A DNA stretch of 64,000 nucleotides from Doryteuthis pealeii (GCA_023376005.1 CM042141.1:99574712-99638711); one strand, 5' to 3'. Counted from the first letter of the stretch, positions 47,306-59,335 are shown. Made by a program: numbers and translations. The notes: generated by a model not told the origin, from the sequence alone.

Positions 47306-48159
47306 TTAATTAAAATTTTTTTTTATAAGTTGATATTAATTTTAAGCTCTTTGAGGAGTCCTATTCAATTAAGAGAGAAAAAAACCTGCATATAAAGAAA
47401 CTTTGAAAAAAAAATGACTATTAAGTAAGGTAATTACTATTAAATTAAAATTATTTTACTATCTTTACTGATGTATTTTTATGGTTATTTGCCATGTACT
47501 TAATTAAATATTCTAAAATGTTTTATTTTAAAATCTTAACTGACTTGGTCGCCTCATGCCCCCAGGTATGGGTTAAATAGTACCACTACTGTTCTTCTAC
47601 AAGGATGGCTTTGGCATTTTAATGTAATAGATAAAAATTAATCTGGTATTTAGTCTGATGAAATAATGTAGGGGACCAGTTAATTCAAAGTTAGATTTGG
47701 GCAATATAGCCATTAATGAAATGGCACACTTTTTCTGTGACTTTTTTTTCCTAAAAGTAAGGCTTAATTGTTTTGCATGCAGCTGCACTTAAAACAAAGC
47801 GGCACAATATTCTTTTTTACTTTTCTTTGCTCTTCAGAAAGCAATCTCACTATATTCATTTCAAACCCCTAGAAGACCGATACAATGTGGAGGGGGGCAT
47901 CACTCTTAAAATAACTTTTTTTTCTTTCTTTTTTTTTTTAGTGGAATAAAAATGGAGTCACTTTTCACCGTTTTATTTGGTTGAAAGTGATAATCACTCT
48001 CGTCATTAGTTAAATTAAGAAATATCACAGAATAATATAAAGAAATAATATCATAATATAAAGAAACAAAAAACACTGCTAAGACACAAACTTAGCTTGT
48101 TAGAATATACTGTACCTTTTTAATAGATTATAAATGGCTTCTACTAAGAGGAAATATTT

Positions 48160-48441
48160 GTATTTACCAACCCCTCTGCATGAGCAGGATGTGCCACAAG
48201 TTCAATTTCTAAGTGGGTTTAACAGGTTTGAATTCAGTTTTCCTTCTCTTAGACTGGTTGCCATACCAAAGTTAAAGAACCCAGTCTACCTTAGTATTTA
48301 CTCATAAGTAGAGGGAGAATAGTTGGATTCATACTTTTCCCAAGGGTTATTAATGTTATGTGAAATGCAACCAGCTTCGCCGCAGATTTGAACTCCTATC
48401 ACCACGTACACTTCCTATTAACTATTCCACCATGGGCGTCT
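48160..48441 (-). mobile_element. Full-length family B tRNA-derived SINE
   Basis: In reverse: GACGCCCATGGTGGAATAGT, GATAGGAGTTCAAATCTGCG, GGGAAAAGTATGAATCCAAC and CCTGCTCATGCAGAGGGGTT. Confidence 0.9.
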
Positions 48442-48553
48442 AAGAGGAAATAGAAGACAATCAGTTTTTTTTTAACTTTCTTGCTCAAATCTTTCTAGAA
48501 ATACCAAATTCTTTGAGAGATCTGATAGTAGAGATATCTGGAGATACTTTTAA

Positions 48554-48588
<35 letters not shown>

Positions 48589-49430
48589 ACAATAAAGTGA
48601 TTGTCTGGTTCCTAAATACAGTAGAAGCCATTTTAGCCTATTCAAAAAAAAACTCTTAGTCAGTGGAAAATATAAATTTCTTTATTTCTTCTTGAAGGTC
48701 TCGAAAATTGTGACCTTCTTGAAAGAATGTTTCCTTTCTTTATGAAAGGCTGATAACTGCTTACTTCCTTTTTTGTGATGGATACAGTTATTTATGTTGA
48801 TATTTTAGTAGCCATTGTTGCAGTCGTTAATCTCAAGTCTGTCGTAAACCTCCCATAGAAATCGGCAGTCTTTCGTTGGTTAGCCCTGTCAAAATAGTGA
48901 GTGATCTTAAATGCCCTTGTCCTGCTTCCTTATTGGCTATGTTCACCAGAAGTCATCACTGCTGTTCCAGTCTATATATAGAAGTGGCAATTCTGTGTGT
49001 GCCTTATACCAAATATATTCCAACAATTTACTAAGTGTACCGTAAATGTAGCACAACACTGGAAGTAAGGGATACTCAGTGATAATCATACCCTCTCACA
49101 ATGGTCAGCTCATCCCGTTTGCCCAGCATTACAACATATGAGGCACTGATAGTCATGAATATTAAGCCTAGAATAGATAGATATGCTCTACTTAAAAGAG
49201 AAAATGTACTAGCTGGAAAAAAGTTGTTTGTCATTTTTTGGGGGTGGGTGGGTATTTACTTGCTCAAAATTTAAAAAGAAATAAAGGCATCTGAAGAATT
49301 TTGTTGTTAAAATAAGTGTCAGAAATGAATTCTCTAATTTCCTCACAAATTAAAACTAAAAACTAATAATAATAATTGATTAATAATACTAATATTGATT
49401 ATTAATTAATAATAATTTTAAAAATCTAAA

Positions 49431-49436
<6 letters not shown>

Positions 49437-49487
<51 letters not shown>
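49437..49487. repeat. (TA)n microsatellite
   Basis: 51 bp of pure TA, 350 bp upstream of exon W14. Confidence 0.97.
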
Positions 49488-49491
<4 letters not shown>

Positions 49492-49837
49492 GCTGTAATA
49501 AATTTTTTAAATTAGCAAATAAATTTTGATAAAAATGGAAAAATTTGGATGTTAGTGAAATAATTTACCAGTCTATATTTTGTAATGGACTTTATTTTTT
49601 TTAAAGTCTAAAAAAATAAGATAAAAATTAATCTTGTTATAAATTAGTAATTGGTTATAAAGCTATAATTGCTTTCCAATTTCTAGTTGTTGCAATCAGT
49701 CATTTGCTTCTGATTAACGGTATTTCCAAGAAGAGCAGGTTACACCATTAACAATTGTCTGGCTGCATGCGATGTGCTTTTACTGAAGCACATCTTGTGA
49801 AATTTGATTGCCTTTGCATTTTGTTCTTTTATTTCAG

Positions 49838-49927
49838 GCGCCTGCAGGTATGTCTGCAGCACATATGCACACCTACTCATCCTCTAGTCCACAGTTAGCT
49901 ACTGGCACTGATTCTTCAGCAGCGCAG
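49838..49927 (+). CDS. PPFIA: Liprin-alpha exon W14 (30 codons), probable cassette
   Basis: Acceptor TTCTTTTATTTCAG, donor GTAATT; 90 nt, phase 0 at both ends, so it can be skipped without changing the frame. It reads APAGMSAAHMHTYSSSSPQL then ATGTDSSAAQ, low-complexity and without a match to conserved liprin blocks that I recognise. Frame, borders and position in the variable Ser/Pro linker support it. It could be constitutive or alternatively spliced. A long (TA)n tract starts about 26 bp after the donor. Confidence 0.82.
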
Positions 49928-49948
49928 GTAATTACTCTCCACTCACAA

Positions 49949-49953
<5 letters not shown>

Positions 49954-50015
<62 letters not shown>
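49954..50015. repeat. (TA)n microsatellite 26 bp after exon W14 donor
   Basis: 62 bp of pure TA dinucleotides close to the 5' splice site. Confidence 0.97.
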
Positions 50016-50019
<4 letters not shown>

Positions 50020-50377
50020 GCTTTCTCCTTCCTTTCCTACAATACAGCTCTCACCACTAAGCTTATAGACAACTCTTGTCATTTTTCTTGGGATAATTTT
50101 CTCAGGATTTTTGCACCATAGTATTTTATTTATTTATTTATTTTAATTTTGTTTTGTTTTGTTTTATTAGAATCCAACTGAAAACTACAGAAACTTTTTT
50201 TATTCTTTAAAAAATTTTTAAATTAAATTTTTTTTTTTTTTTTTTTTAAAGGTTTTCGTGTGTACGGTTTCATAATAAATTGTTCATTAGTAGAATTTGT
50301 ATCTTACTAGTGACTGTTTTTCAAATGTGTAACCGTTATTTGAGGTCACTGATATTTAGATTGAAGGCTTGTCTAGA

Positions 50378-50588
50378 TTAACCTGTTAGGGTTCCACCTA
50401 TGTGCCAAAGAACTGTTTAAAAAGTATTTGTTTATGATAGTACTGTGTGCAACCCCCCCTCCCCAAGAAAAAAAAACAAAAAAACTTTAAACAACTACAC
50501 AAAAAATATAAATATGAGTGTACAATGAATGTGATTCCTTAACTTCTGAGCATAAAATAACCCTAGACCGGTTGACATGCTGTTAAAT
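50378..50588 (+). mobile_element. SINE-like repeat, family C (5' truncated)
   Basis: CTGTTAGGGTTCCACCTATG, GTGTGCAACCCCCCCTCCCC, AGCATAAAATAACCCTAGAC and CGGTTGACATGCTG. Confidence 0.8.
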
Positions 50589-50879
50589 TATATCAAACAT
50601 TGTCTAGATTAAAGAACAGATTTTTACCTTGATGTGAAGTGGGTTGCTGCTTCTTCTTCTTATGAGAGGAAAGGATGCGTGAGCTTCATGGCAATTAAGA
50701 ATTCTAATCAAAAATGTTTTCCCAGCTGCAAAAGGGATTTAAAAATGAAGGTGATTAGCTGCTTTTGACTTTTTACATCCATTCCCAACAAAATGTTTAA
50801 AGTTAATTATAATAAGCCATTATAAGAAACCTATTGGGGTAAATTTTTAAAAAAGAATTTGTCAAATTCCAATTCTTTG

Positions 50880-50882
<3 letters not shown>

Positions 50883-50932
<50 letters not shown>
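50883..50932. repeat. (TA)n microsatellite
   Basis: About 25 TA units. Further TA tracts not listed singly: 3212-3236, 10049-10083, 12456-12484, 23592-23636, 38436-38469, 38780-38817, 39551-39588, 41052-41094, 43138-43188, 54834-54868, 58144-58172, 58562-58611. Confidence 0.97.
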
Positions 50933-50936
<4 letters not shown>

Positions 50937-51227
50937 TATATATGAATAGTTAATCTTAAAGGCTGTTTTCAGCATTATATTTATTTTTAATATTGTAGTT
51001 TAAAGAATATGTAAATTAAATAGCGTTTTTAATGAGATTGAAATTTGATTTTTTTTTTTTTTTTTGAAAACTGAAGCAATATATAAACTAATTAAAAAAA
51101 GATAGTTAATATGCTGAGTTAAATAGAATTCACAATTAACATAGCTTGTACTGAATTTCAAGTTATGTTTTCATTCTTAAACATTTTTGATATATAAACA
51201 GTTTTAGTCTCGGTTAAAAATGTGGTA

Positions 51228-51285
51228 AGGGTAACCTGAAGCTAAACTTTTTCGTTCCCCAATGATACATTCATCAGAAAAATAA
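51228..51285 (-). repeat. Weak hammerhead-like relic
   Basis: On the - strand, CTGATGA and GAAA boxes are separated by ATGTATCATTGGGGAAC. No convincing stem I. Listed because the box order and spacing match the other members. Confidence 0.25.
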
Positions 51286-52133
51286 AGATAAGTTCTAAAT
51301 AATGATTGGCTTTAATCTGGACTATTTACTTTGCTTCAAAATTTTTAAAAAATTTATATTTATTTATTTTTTTCTATTTTATTCTTACTAGGTAGATTGT
51401 TTCGGTTGTGTATATAATTATTTAGCCCTGGTAAACGACAGATAACTAAAAGTTTTCTGGTACTAATCTATATTTTCATCACTTTTATATTTATTCCAAA
51501 TTTGATTTAAATTAATCTTTATTACATTTAACATTTCACATTGAGAAAAATAAGCACCTATTCTCAATAAAAAAAAAACCCATTTCACAGTTAATAAGGA
51601 GAACTTACACTGTCACTTTAACGCTGCTAATGGAAATGGGTACTAACTCTATAGGTTGCATGATTATCAATTTGCTGTGGATTCTTTTTCTTTTTTTTAA
51701 GCATTTTTTTCTAACAGTTTTTTATTTTTTATTTTATGATTGACACATTTTGTTTGATGCTTGTTTCAGCTTTTTTTCTTTTCTTATTTTCCTTTTTTCT
51801 TTTCTTTCTCTTTTCATTTTTTTCTTTTTTCTTTTTTCATTTATTCTTTTTTTTAACAACACGTGTGTGCACATTAACTTATTTAAACTGGTTCTTTGAA
51901 GCCTCAAAGTCAATGAGCTAAAAATTTTCAAATTACTTTTATAAGATAGATTATTATAAGTTCAAATTTATAATGACAATTTACTTTCTGATATACAATT
52001 CCAAATGAATTGATATTTTTAAAAATGTCTAAAGATTTTAATATGAAGAAAAAAAAATTTTTTTAATTAACATAAAACGGGACATTTTTAATTTTATATA
52101 TATTATGGCTTTGAACAATTTTGTTAACCATTT

Positions 52134-52423
52134 CAGTTCTGGAGCTCTGGGGTCCCTTCATTGTCATTACTCCCAGGTCCATTCTGATTTGGAGTGGTAG
52201 TACCTATTAGGGTCCTATCTATAGGTCAAATAGATCTGCTTAAAAAATTATTCATATTCAATAGGACCATGTGCAAAAAGAAAAATGAAAGAAAAATTTT
52301 TTTTAAAGAAACAACTACTCAAAAATTTAAATATAAACATGCAATGAATGCGCTTCTCTAACATCTAGGCATAAAATAACCCTAGATGGGTTGACATGCC
52401 ATTAAAATCAATCAATCAATTTA
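52134..52423 (+). mobile_element. SINE-like repeat, family C
   Basis: TTCTGGAGCTCTGGGGTCCC, TTGGAGTGGTAGTACC, TTAGGGTCCTATCTATAGG, GGCATAAAATAACCC and GATGGGTTGACATGCC, ending (ATCA)n. Confidence 0.85.
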
Positions 52424-54580
52424 AATAATCTGAAAAGCAAAATCTTTTGAAGCCAACAAATATAATTTTGAGATTCTCTTATACCACCAACACTTGTATT
52501 ATCTCTTAAAAAAAAAAAAGACCTTTCAGTCTGGAAATTTAAATATCTGAATATTTACAGCTTTTACTTCTTTTTCTCCTTCCCCCAAAATTTGAAGCTC
52601 CATTTGTTAATTTACATAACATCCATTTTATTTTGGAGGAAAAGATATAAGAATGACTTCTTTGTATAAAAACAAATGTACTACGGTAAATATAAGAATG
52701 TGCTGGCCACAAACTAATTCTTAAAGATTGAGGATAGGGTGGGGGGTGAGAGGTATGTAGGTAGTACTTGGAGTTATAAAAAACATTGTTTCCATTTTAG
52801 TATCTACTTTCTTTTACACTCTACTCAAGTCAAATTTGTGATTATGGCGAGACAAAAAAAGATATTTCCCCCCTCTACCTTATTAAAATTTAGGAAATTT
52901 CTATTGTACATGTCTTAAAGAAATAGGCTCCAAATTTGCTTAATACCATATTGTGGGTGTAAGTCTGTAGTGTGTGTGTGTGTGTGTGTAATGTAATGTG
53001 TGGGTTTATAGAAGGCAATATTTCTATCAGTTTTTTTTATATTATTTATTTTTTTGTTACCAATAAATATGCAAGTATATTTGATGGCTATCAGAAGCCC
53101 AATTTATTCTTGAAGTCTATTGGTAGTCAGTAGCACTATGCATCAATAAACATTTTTATTGTTGCCCTTATGACCTACCATACAACCCCCCCCCCCAAAC
53201 AAAAAACAAAAAAAAATTGGCAAAGATCTGTAATTCAATTACCAAACAAAATTATATACAAATAAGTTTTTAAGTCTTAATGAATTCATACCTTATAGAA
53301 TATTCAAATATTTTAACTTTCAACCATTTTTTAATTTTTCCCCAAAATATTTTTTTTAAAAGAAATAAAGGTTTTTTTTTAATAGCTATGTGAAAAAAAA
53401 ACATTAATCTATTTTATATAGACTGTTAGATTATATTGAAATTAAAAATGGTTGGTGACCCCCCCCCCCTTCTTTTTTTTTTCTTCTTTTTTTTTCTCTT
53501 CCAATCTTAAAAAACAAAACAAAAAAACCCCACCCTTTTTCCTTATGAGTTCTATACTTGTAGAAGGCTGTAGAATAGATAAGTCAAAATCTGGTAACCT
53601 TAACAAATTAAAGGCATTCAATTGTCAAAAAAAAAAAAAAGAATCTTTATTAGAATGAATTGGTTTAATCTAAACAACATTAAGTAAAGATTGAAAGATT
53701 GGGGGGAAACAATTTTGAGGACCATTTGTTCCTGACTTTTAAATTTGTCACCATAATACACTAAAATCATTTATCATTTCATGTTTACTAATTCATATAT
53801 TTATAATAATAGTAACACTAGTAATAATAATAAAAATATTAATATTAAAGGTTTGTAATCATTTAACTTATAACATGTCTTGTTGGTCTTTTCAACAAGT
53901 TCTACAAATTTTCTCAGTTTATTATGCAATTAATAATAACTGACAGTAAAAGTTACATTGTTGATGTTTTGTCTTTTATACATGTTCCAGCATATATCAT
54001 TCTTTTCAAATATTGACTGAAACAAATATTTATATCTATGATTATGTATGTTTATATTTCATGCTTGATTTTTATATAACAATAATTGAGTGTGTTCACT
54101 GCACTGTGTAAAGCTTGTGTATATAGTATTGCAGAAATTTAAAAAAAAACAAATTAGCCTTTTTCTTTCTTTCTTTCTTTCTTTCTTTTTTTTCTTTTTT
54201 TTTTTTCTTCTTTTTAAAGGATTAGAAAAGCACCTCCCCATCCCTCAGCCCTCTATTGATGACATTTTATAATTTTAAATATTAAGTGAAAAATATGTCA
54301 TATTTCCACTCTTACTTTTTGGACATATTTTAATCACAAATTTTTATTTTATTTCATTTAAAAAAAAATCTTTTTTACTATAAATCATATTTAAATTGAT
54401 GAAGAAATTATGGCTATCTCTATTTTCTTGTACGATGCTAATAATGATGAAAAAAAAAGTATATCTCACTTTCCAGAAATTAAGTCACAATTTTGGTATT
54501 AATCCATGAAATTAATCATAGGTTTGTTGACATTTGTAAAAAAAAAAAGAAGGTACATCTGGGTTTGAAAATTTGGTCTG

Positions 54581-54768
54581 TTATAAGAAGGCCCACAAAA
54601 TGGTTTGAATTTTTTATTTTTTTAAATTTATTTTATTGAGCCTCAGACTCTTTAAATTCCTTTTCAACCTAATATGATCACACATAAGTCTGTAACATGT
54701 ATCATGCACAATAAAATATATAAAAAACAAAAAAAATTCAAACCGTTTTGTGGACCTACTTTATTATG
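54581..54768. mobile_element. Short inverted-repeat MITE
   Basis: Terminal repeats AGGCCCACAAAATGGTTTGA and the complement of TCAAACCGTTTTGTGGACCT, ~30 bp, enclose an AT-rich core. No coding capacity. Confidence 0.8.
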
Positions 54769-54829
54769 AAATATTTACTTCTCTCTTGGATCTACAATAA
54801 CCTTTTATTTATTTATTTATTTATTTATT

Positions 54830-54872
<43 letters not shown>

Positions 54873-55482
54873 TTAAAAAAAAAATTTTTTATATTTTTTT
54901 ATTATTTTTCAATATTCTTACCATGTGCACACCATTTGTATATTTCTGATGGAACATATCTAACAATTCTTAAGAAAACCTTATGAAAATGCATTATGTA
55001 TATATATATATATTTTTTTTTTCTTAATTTTTTTTCTTGAATGATGGTTAGAATACTTTTAAAACAGGAATGATTTTTTCTTACTGTTTGCAGCAAAAAA
55101 AACAAAAGAACAACTCTGGAATTAGAATGTATTGGATTACAATTGGGCATATATAGTGCATAATGCTATGTAACATTTTCTTTAATTCTTATAACAATAA
55201 ACTTATTTGTTATCGTTAAGATGAAGCCCCTCCCTCTACCCATATGCCCAATAATTTTCATGTATTTTTTTTAAACCTTTGAATAACTCAAGCTGTAAAA
55301 CCTTTCCTACTTTAAAAAATTTTATTGATATTTGTCCTCTTTACTTATGATTCATGGCTCTTTTTTTTTTTTATTTTCTTTTATTTATTTGTGCTTTTAC
55401 TTAATGTACCAATTCAGATTCAATTATCATTTTAAGAGAATAACATTTATAGAAAATATCAAAAAATAGTAAAATATCAATT

Positions 55483-55620
55483 ATTTGTCTGGATTTTTGA
55501 GATGAGGCTTGATAATTTGTATTGCTGCCCTCGTCTCTATTGTATATACACAACATTTCGGCTGAGTTACTCTCTGACCTTCTTCAGGTGTTTCTTGTTG
55601 AACTCTAGAGCCTTCATGTC
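55483..55620 (+). repeat. Interspersed repeat with decayed hammerhead-like core
   Basis: The first part (TTTGAGATGAGGCTTGATAA) is shared with 37640-37795 and, reversed, 31360-31425. At 55548-55591 on the - strand: ACAC, CTGAAGA, a partly paired segment, GAAA, TG, TT, GTGT; stem III is too short to form. Probably a Penelope-like derivative; this is inference. Confidence 0.4.
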
Positions 55621-56224
55621 ATAATTGGGAATGTTCAGACTTCAAACCAACTATTACACCACAGGGTAGACTATTCTTATACTAACCATTTGAACTACAA
55701 ACTATAATTTATTTAAAGGTTCAAATGAAGCAATTTATCACCAGTCTTTAACACAACAGGCTTCAATTGAAATTCAATTGAAAGTTTTTTATTTGAATTT
55801 TATTAAATTGAAATTTACAAAAACAAAAACAAAAAAATTTATCATCAGCTAAAGTAATTTTGATCAACAAGAATTAAATCTAGCCAAAAAAACCAAATAA
55901 CACAATATTTATTTTTTAAAAATTTTCATTCATACATTTCAAACCTATTAGTAAATGTTTTATAGGGTTTTTTTTTATCACAAATATTAGAATTATGTCC
56001 CTTTTTTCCCCTTTCTTTCACATTGTTTTGTCTAGTCAATGTCACTATCTCCTCTGTAATTAAGGGTTAAAAAAATATATATATTATTTAAATTAAATGG
56101 TTTACTAAAAGCTAATGTATTTCAAAATCAGCTTGAATATATAATTGTTGCATATTATTAATTTTTATTTTTCTCCTGCACACACACACACACATTTGCA
56201 CTAAGTAATGTTTACTTTTTCCAG

Positions 56225-56364
56225 CCTGCTGTTCAGTATAGTCGCGACGATAGTGCAATTCCTGAAGAAGGACATCAAATCAAATGTGAATCTAGTCCAC
56301 CAACACCACATTCTATTCGATTGGAACGTGTAGCTGCTGCTTTAGCCCAGAGTGGTGATGAAAG
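56225..56364 (+). CDS. PPFIA: Liprin-alpha exon W15 (140 nt)
   Basis: Acceptor GTTTACTTTTTCCAG, donor GTAAGT. It begins in phase 0 and ends with split codon AG|. It encodes PAVQYSRDDSAIPEEGHQIK, CESSPPTPHSIRLERVAAAL, AQSGDE(R). IKCE-SPP-(S/T)P---RL-R matches vertebrate TTIKCETSPPSSPRALRLDR, a strongly conserved linker motif of liprin-alpha. It can splice in frame either to the microexon at 57827 or directly to 59336, because both begin with the missing G. Confidence 0.95.
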
Positions 56365-57826
56365 GTAAGTAAGGATTTACTATTATAACATAGTAAAGCA
56401 TTTATTGTATAAACATTATTTTTTATATTTGTTTATCTTAAGAAATGAGTATCAGTTTAAATATTTTAATTTTCTTTTCTATTCATTCCTAACAATCTTA
56501 TCTTTACAAGACAGAACCCCAAGTTGTATTTATCATAAGTTTTTTCTTTTAATCATCATGTGACTAGTTTCCTTATCTCTGTAAACAGCCCTGTCAGCTG
56601 GGGCTGTAGAATACACCAACTGCATCTCTGTAGAGGGGTAAGATCCCCCCCCCAATGGGCCACTTGTTGGCTATGAGTGGCGACCTGTGATGCTTAAGGA
56701 CAGTATCCTGGTGGATGAGCAGTCCATGACATGCAACACCCCACTTTGGCCCTTACTTAAGCAAGATTGGTGTTCGGAGTTCTGATCAATCAGCTAGGCA
56801 TGTCAAGTCCTAGCACCTATATGATTGTCCCAGCCCTATTGCTCTTATGGCAAGCTCCAACCCTTTTTATCGTATGGGTGCAAGAAGGTAGTGGCTGAGG
56901 GTCTTCATGTCTTGGGAATAACATTAAACTCTATCTGATGGTGAATTTCCAATTCTGGAGGTTTGGGGAATGTGGAACACCTCTTCATCATCATTGCTCA
57001 CAAGCCAGCTCCGATGATCTGGAGTAGTAGCAGGGTCCCATCTATGGGTTAAATAGAAAATTTGTTTACAAAAAAAATTTTTTAAAAATGGAGTTCTAAA
57101 CTATCACTGCAAATCTTTCAAAACTTTGCCGGCATTAACTGACCCACCGTGGTTGATATGCCGTAAAACAAACAAACAATTATCTCTGTAAATTTTGATA
57201 TAGAATTTGTCAGCTTTATTGCATTTATATCAAAGTATTAGTTTTGCTTGTTTTGAATTTTAATTTTCTTGATAATGATGTTTTGGTGAATTTTCTATTA
57301 ATTTTCTCTTCCAATTAGACAGAGAAATTGTTGTCCCATAGTTGTAAGTCAAATATTAATTTTGTAAAACATTATTTGGTCACCTGTAATGTCATTTAAG
57401 AATAAACACAAGATTGTCTGTGCTTTTATTTGATATAAATATATTTTTGAAAAAAGAAAAATAATTGCTTATATTGAGTTAGAGTATTTTAATTTTTATA
57501 TTACTCCATTTACATTTGAATTGATTGAATTCTTAAATCTTCCTTATATTTTTAAAAACAAAATGTAAATGTTGGCAAAAAATAATTTAAAAATATGAAA
57601 TCTTGGCAAAAGAAAAATTTCTTTTTCAACCATATAAGTGTGGTATGATTAAATACATTGCTTTTGAATTTTCATATCTTTTTAATTGAATTAAAGATCT
57701 TTAAGTATATACTTAACTGTATCCTTTGTTTTTTGGTCTTGTTTTCTTCCAGTTGAATTTGTAATAAGATTTCTTATAGTGTGTGTCTATTTTACTGTTT
57801 ATAATTATATCCTTAAATATTTTCAG
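56365..57826 (+). other. Intron W15-W16
   Basis: 1.5 kb, phase 2. A composite repeat occupies 56590-57180; the rest is AT-rich. Confidence 0.75.
56590..57180 (+). mobile_element. Long composite repeat ending in family C
   Basis: GTCAGCTGGGGCTGTAGAAT, CTCTGTAGAGGGGTAAGATC, CAACACCCCACTTTGG, CATGTCAAGTCC; then the family C body (TCTATCTGATGGTGAATTTC, GGGTCCCATCTATGGG) and a GGTTGATATGCCGTAAAAC tail. Shows that family C is the 3' part of a longer element. Confidence 0.75.
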
Positions 57827-57859
57827 GATTTCCTCTGAGATGACACACAAATTGAGGAG
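57827..57859 (+). CDS. PPFIA: Probable 33-nt microexon W16 of liprin-alpha
   Basis: An AG acceptor (TATTTTCAG) and a GTTAGT donor frame 33 nt. They start by completing the AG|G arginine split at the end of W15 and end with AG|, restoring exactly the same phase for W17. It would insert eleven residues, ISSEMTHKLRR preceded by a re-formed Arg, an amphipathic basic stretch. The phase-2/phase-2 symmetry, correct frame, stop-free reading and position between two confirmed exons are direct observations. I cannot show that it is used, and a neuronal-type alternative microexon is an inference. Confidence 0.68.
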
Positions 57860-58141
57860 GTTAGTAAAAAATGATTTATTTTGATTTGTTTATTCCACTA
57901 ATTAAATTATAATGGTTCACTTTTTCAATACTCTTAGTAGAAATCTAAAAATATCTAAACTACAAAATCTACATTTAATGTAACAATATTTATTATGGGG
58001 TGAATTTTAACAGCATTGCTTACATTATCATTTTAATACATATTTTTGAAACCTTTTGAAATTTTAAGGATTTTTTGATAATCTTTAATAGAATTTTTGC
58101 TGTGGGTATTTAGTATTTTCAAATCAGAAAAATACAAATAG

Positions 58142-58175
<34 letters not shown>

Positions 58176-58559
58176 TGTTGAAAAAATTAAATTTACTTAC
58201 TATTGAAGGGCATAGAGGAAGAAACATAAAAGATAGATGTTGATATTTGCGATATTTCAGAGTGATCTTCATTTCTTCTGGTGAAGAAAGTAAAATGAAA
58301 ACTGTTGCTTCAAACAAGAAGTAAATCTATTCTGAGATATTGTCTTTGTTACTGTTTGGTGATATCTGGTTTGTTGACTGTATCAAAAAATGTAACTCCA
58401 AAATATCGCAAATATTTATTTTTCATCCTGTTCGGCCTTCAATAATGTTAAAAAAATATTATATGTACTTACTTACTTTCTTTCATTTACATTAGTTAAA
58501 TTTATAGGTCGTATTATTATCATCTATCTATATAAGAAGCATATGTGGAACCAACACTT

Positions 58560-58611
<52 letters not shown>

Positions 58612-58978
58612 CCATAACCAAATATCACTCTATTTCTCCAACTGTAAGCGTCTCGAAAACATTTTCAAAAAATTATTTTTTTGAGCACTTCAAAATTCTC
58701 TGTATTTTTAGCGTTTTAACTTCAAATATCAAACATTTTACCCTGAAGAAGGCCGTTTTTCTTTGTATACTTAAATATTTTATATTTTTCTATTATTATT
58801 TTATTTCATATTTAAAATAATAATAAATAGAATACAATGTGTACGTGAACAAATTCCTAGCTGAAACAGGTGTTGGTAATTCATTAAATTAATTTTATCC
58901 ATTCAACATTTTCTTTCCTTTATTTATTTATTTATTTATTCTTTCAACATATTATCAGATTCATTTCCATTTTTCAAC

Positions 58979-59020
<42 letters not shown>

Positions 59021-59335
59021 TGAAATTAGGGTAGTAAAGACATAAAGTCAATGGTGCTTGGTAATTGTCAGTTTCTCTCCTATGCAATTTTCAAACCAAT
59101 GACAGTAACCAACCACCGTTGACTTTGTCTTCATTAATCTAATAGACGTATATGCTCTATCAATGATATTAAGCACTCTTTAGTAGAAATATAGTAAACA
59201 TATACATATATGAACAATGTAGAACATTTAATTCCTATGTATTATTTTTATATAATTGTTTATTATGGTTTGATATTCTAAGTAATCAATTTAATTAATC
59301 CTAATTTGTTTGTTTTTTTTCTTCTCTCTTTTCAG
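57860..59335 (+). other. Intron W16-W17
   Basis: 1.5 kb, phase 2. (TA)n at 58144-58172 and 58562-58611, a fragment CCCTGAAGAAGGCCG at 58742 resembling half of a hammerhead-like core, (CA)n at 58980-59010, and an interspersed repeat at 59028-59165 related to 23521-23580. Confidence 0.75.
59028..59165 (+). repeat. Interspersed repeat, also at 23521-23580
   Basis: GGGTAGTAAAGACATAAAGT, GTGCTTGGTAATTGTCAGTT and TCTCCTATGCAATT match 23521-23580 (GGGTAGCATATGTGCAGTC, GCACTTGGTGACTGTCA). Both lie after CA/TA repeats. Confidence 0.65.

Larger units (their letters stand above)
42549..49837 (+). other. Intron W13-W14
   Basis: 7.3 kb, phase 0. Contains (TA)n at 43138-43188 with a decayed hammerhead-like core (43188-43223), SINEs (43262 reverse, 43868 forward, 48160 reverse), interspersed repeats (44195-44313, 44535-44595), a 592-bp fold-back element (45227-45818), long T- and A-runs (45879-45907, 47036-47054, 47266-47300, 48558-48588), a reverse tRNA-like fragment near 49050-49150 and (TA)n at 49437-49487. 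46080-47030 shows nothing recognisable. Confidence 0.78.
49928..56224 (+). other. Intron W14-W15
   Basis: 6.3 kb, phase 0. Contains (TA)n tracts (49954-50015, 50883-50932, 54834-54868), SINE-related pieces (50378-50588, 52134-52423), hammerhead-like relics (51228-51285, 55548-55591), an inverted-repeat MITE (54581-54768), and T/A-rich and C-run sequence elsewhere. I see nothing in 52500-54570 but low-complexity and AT-rich sequence. Confidence 0.78.

Noticed and set aside
48830..49060. Possible LTR edge (TATATATAGA box, TTATACCAAATATATTCC)
   Set aside because: No terminal repeats, primer-binding site or partner LTR could be found by eye.
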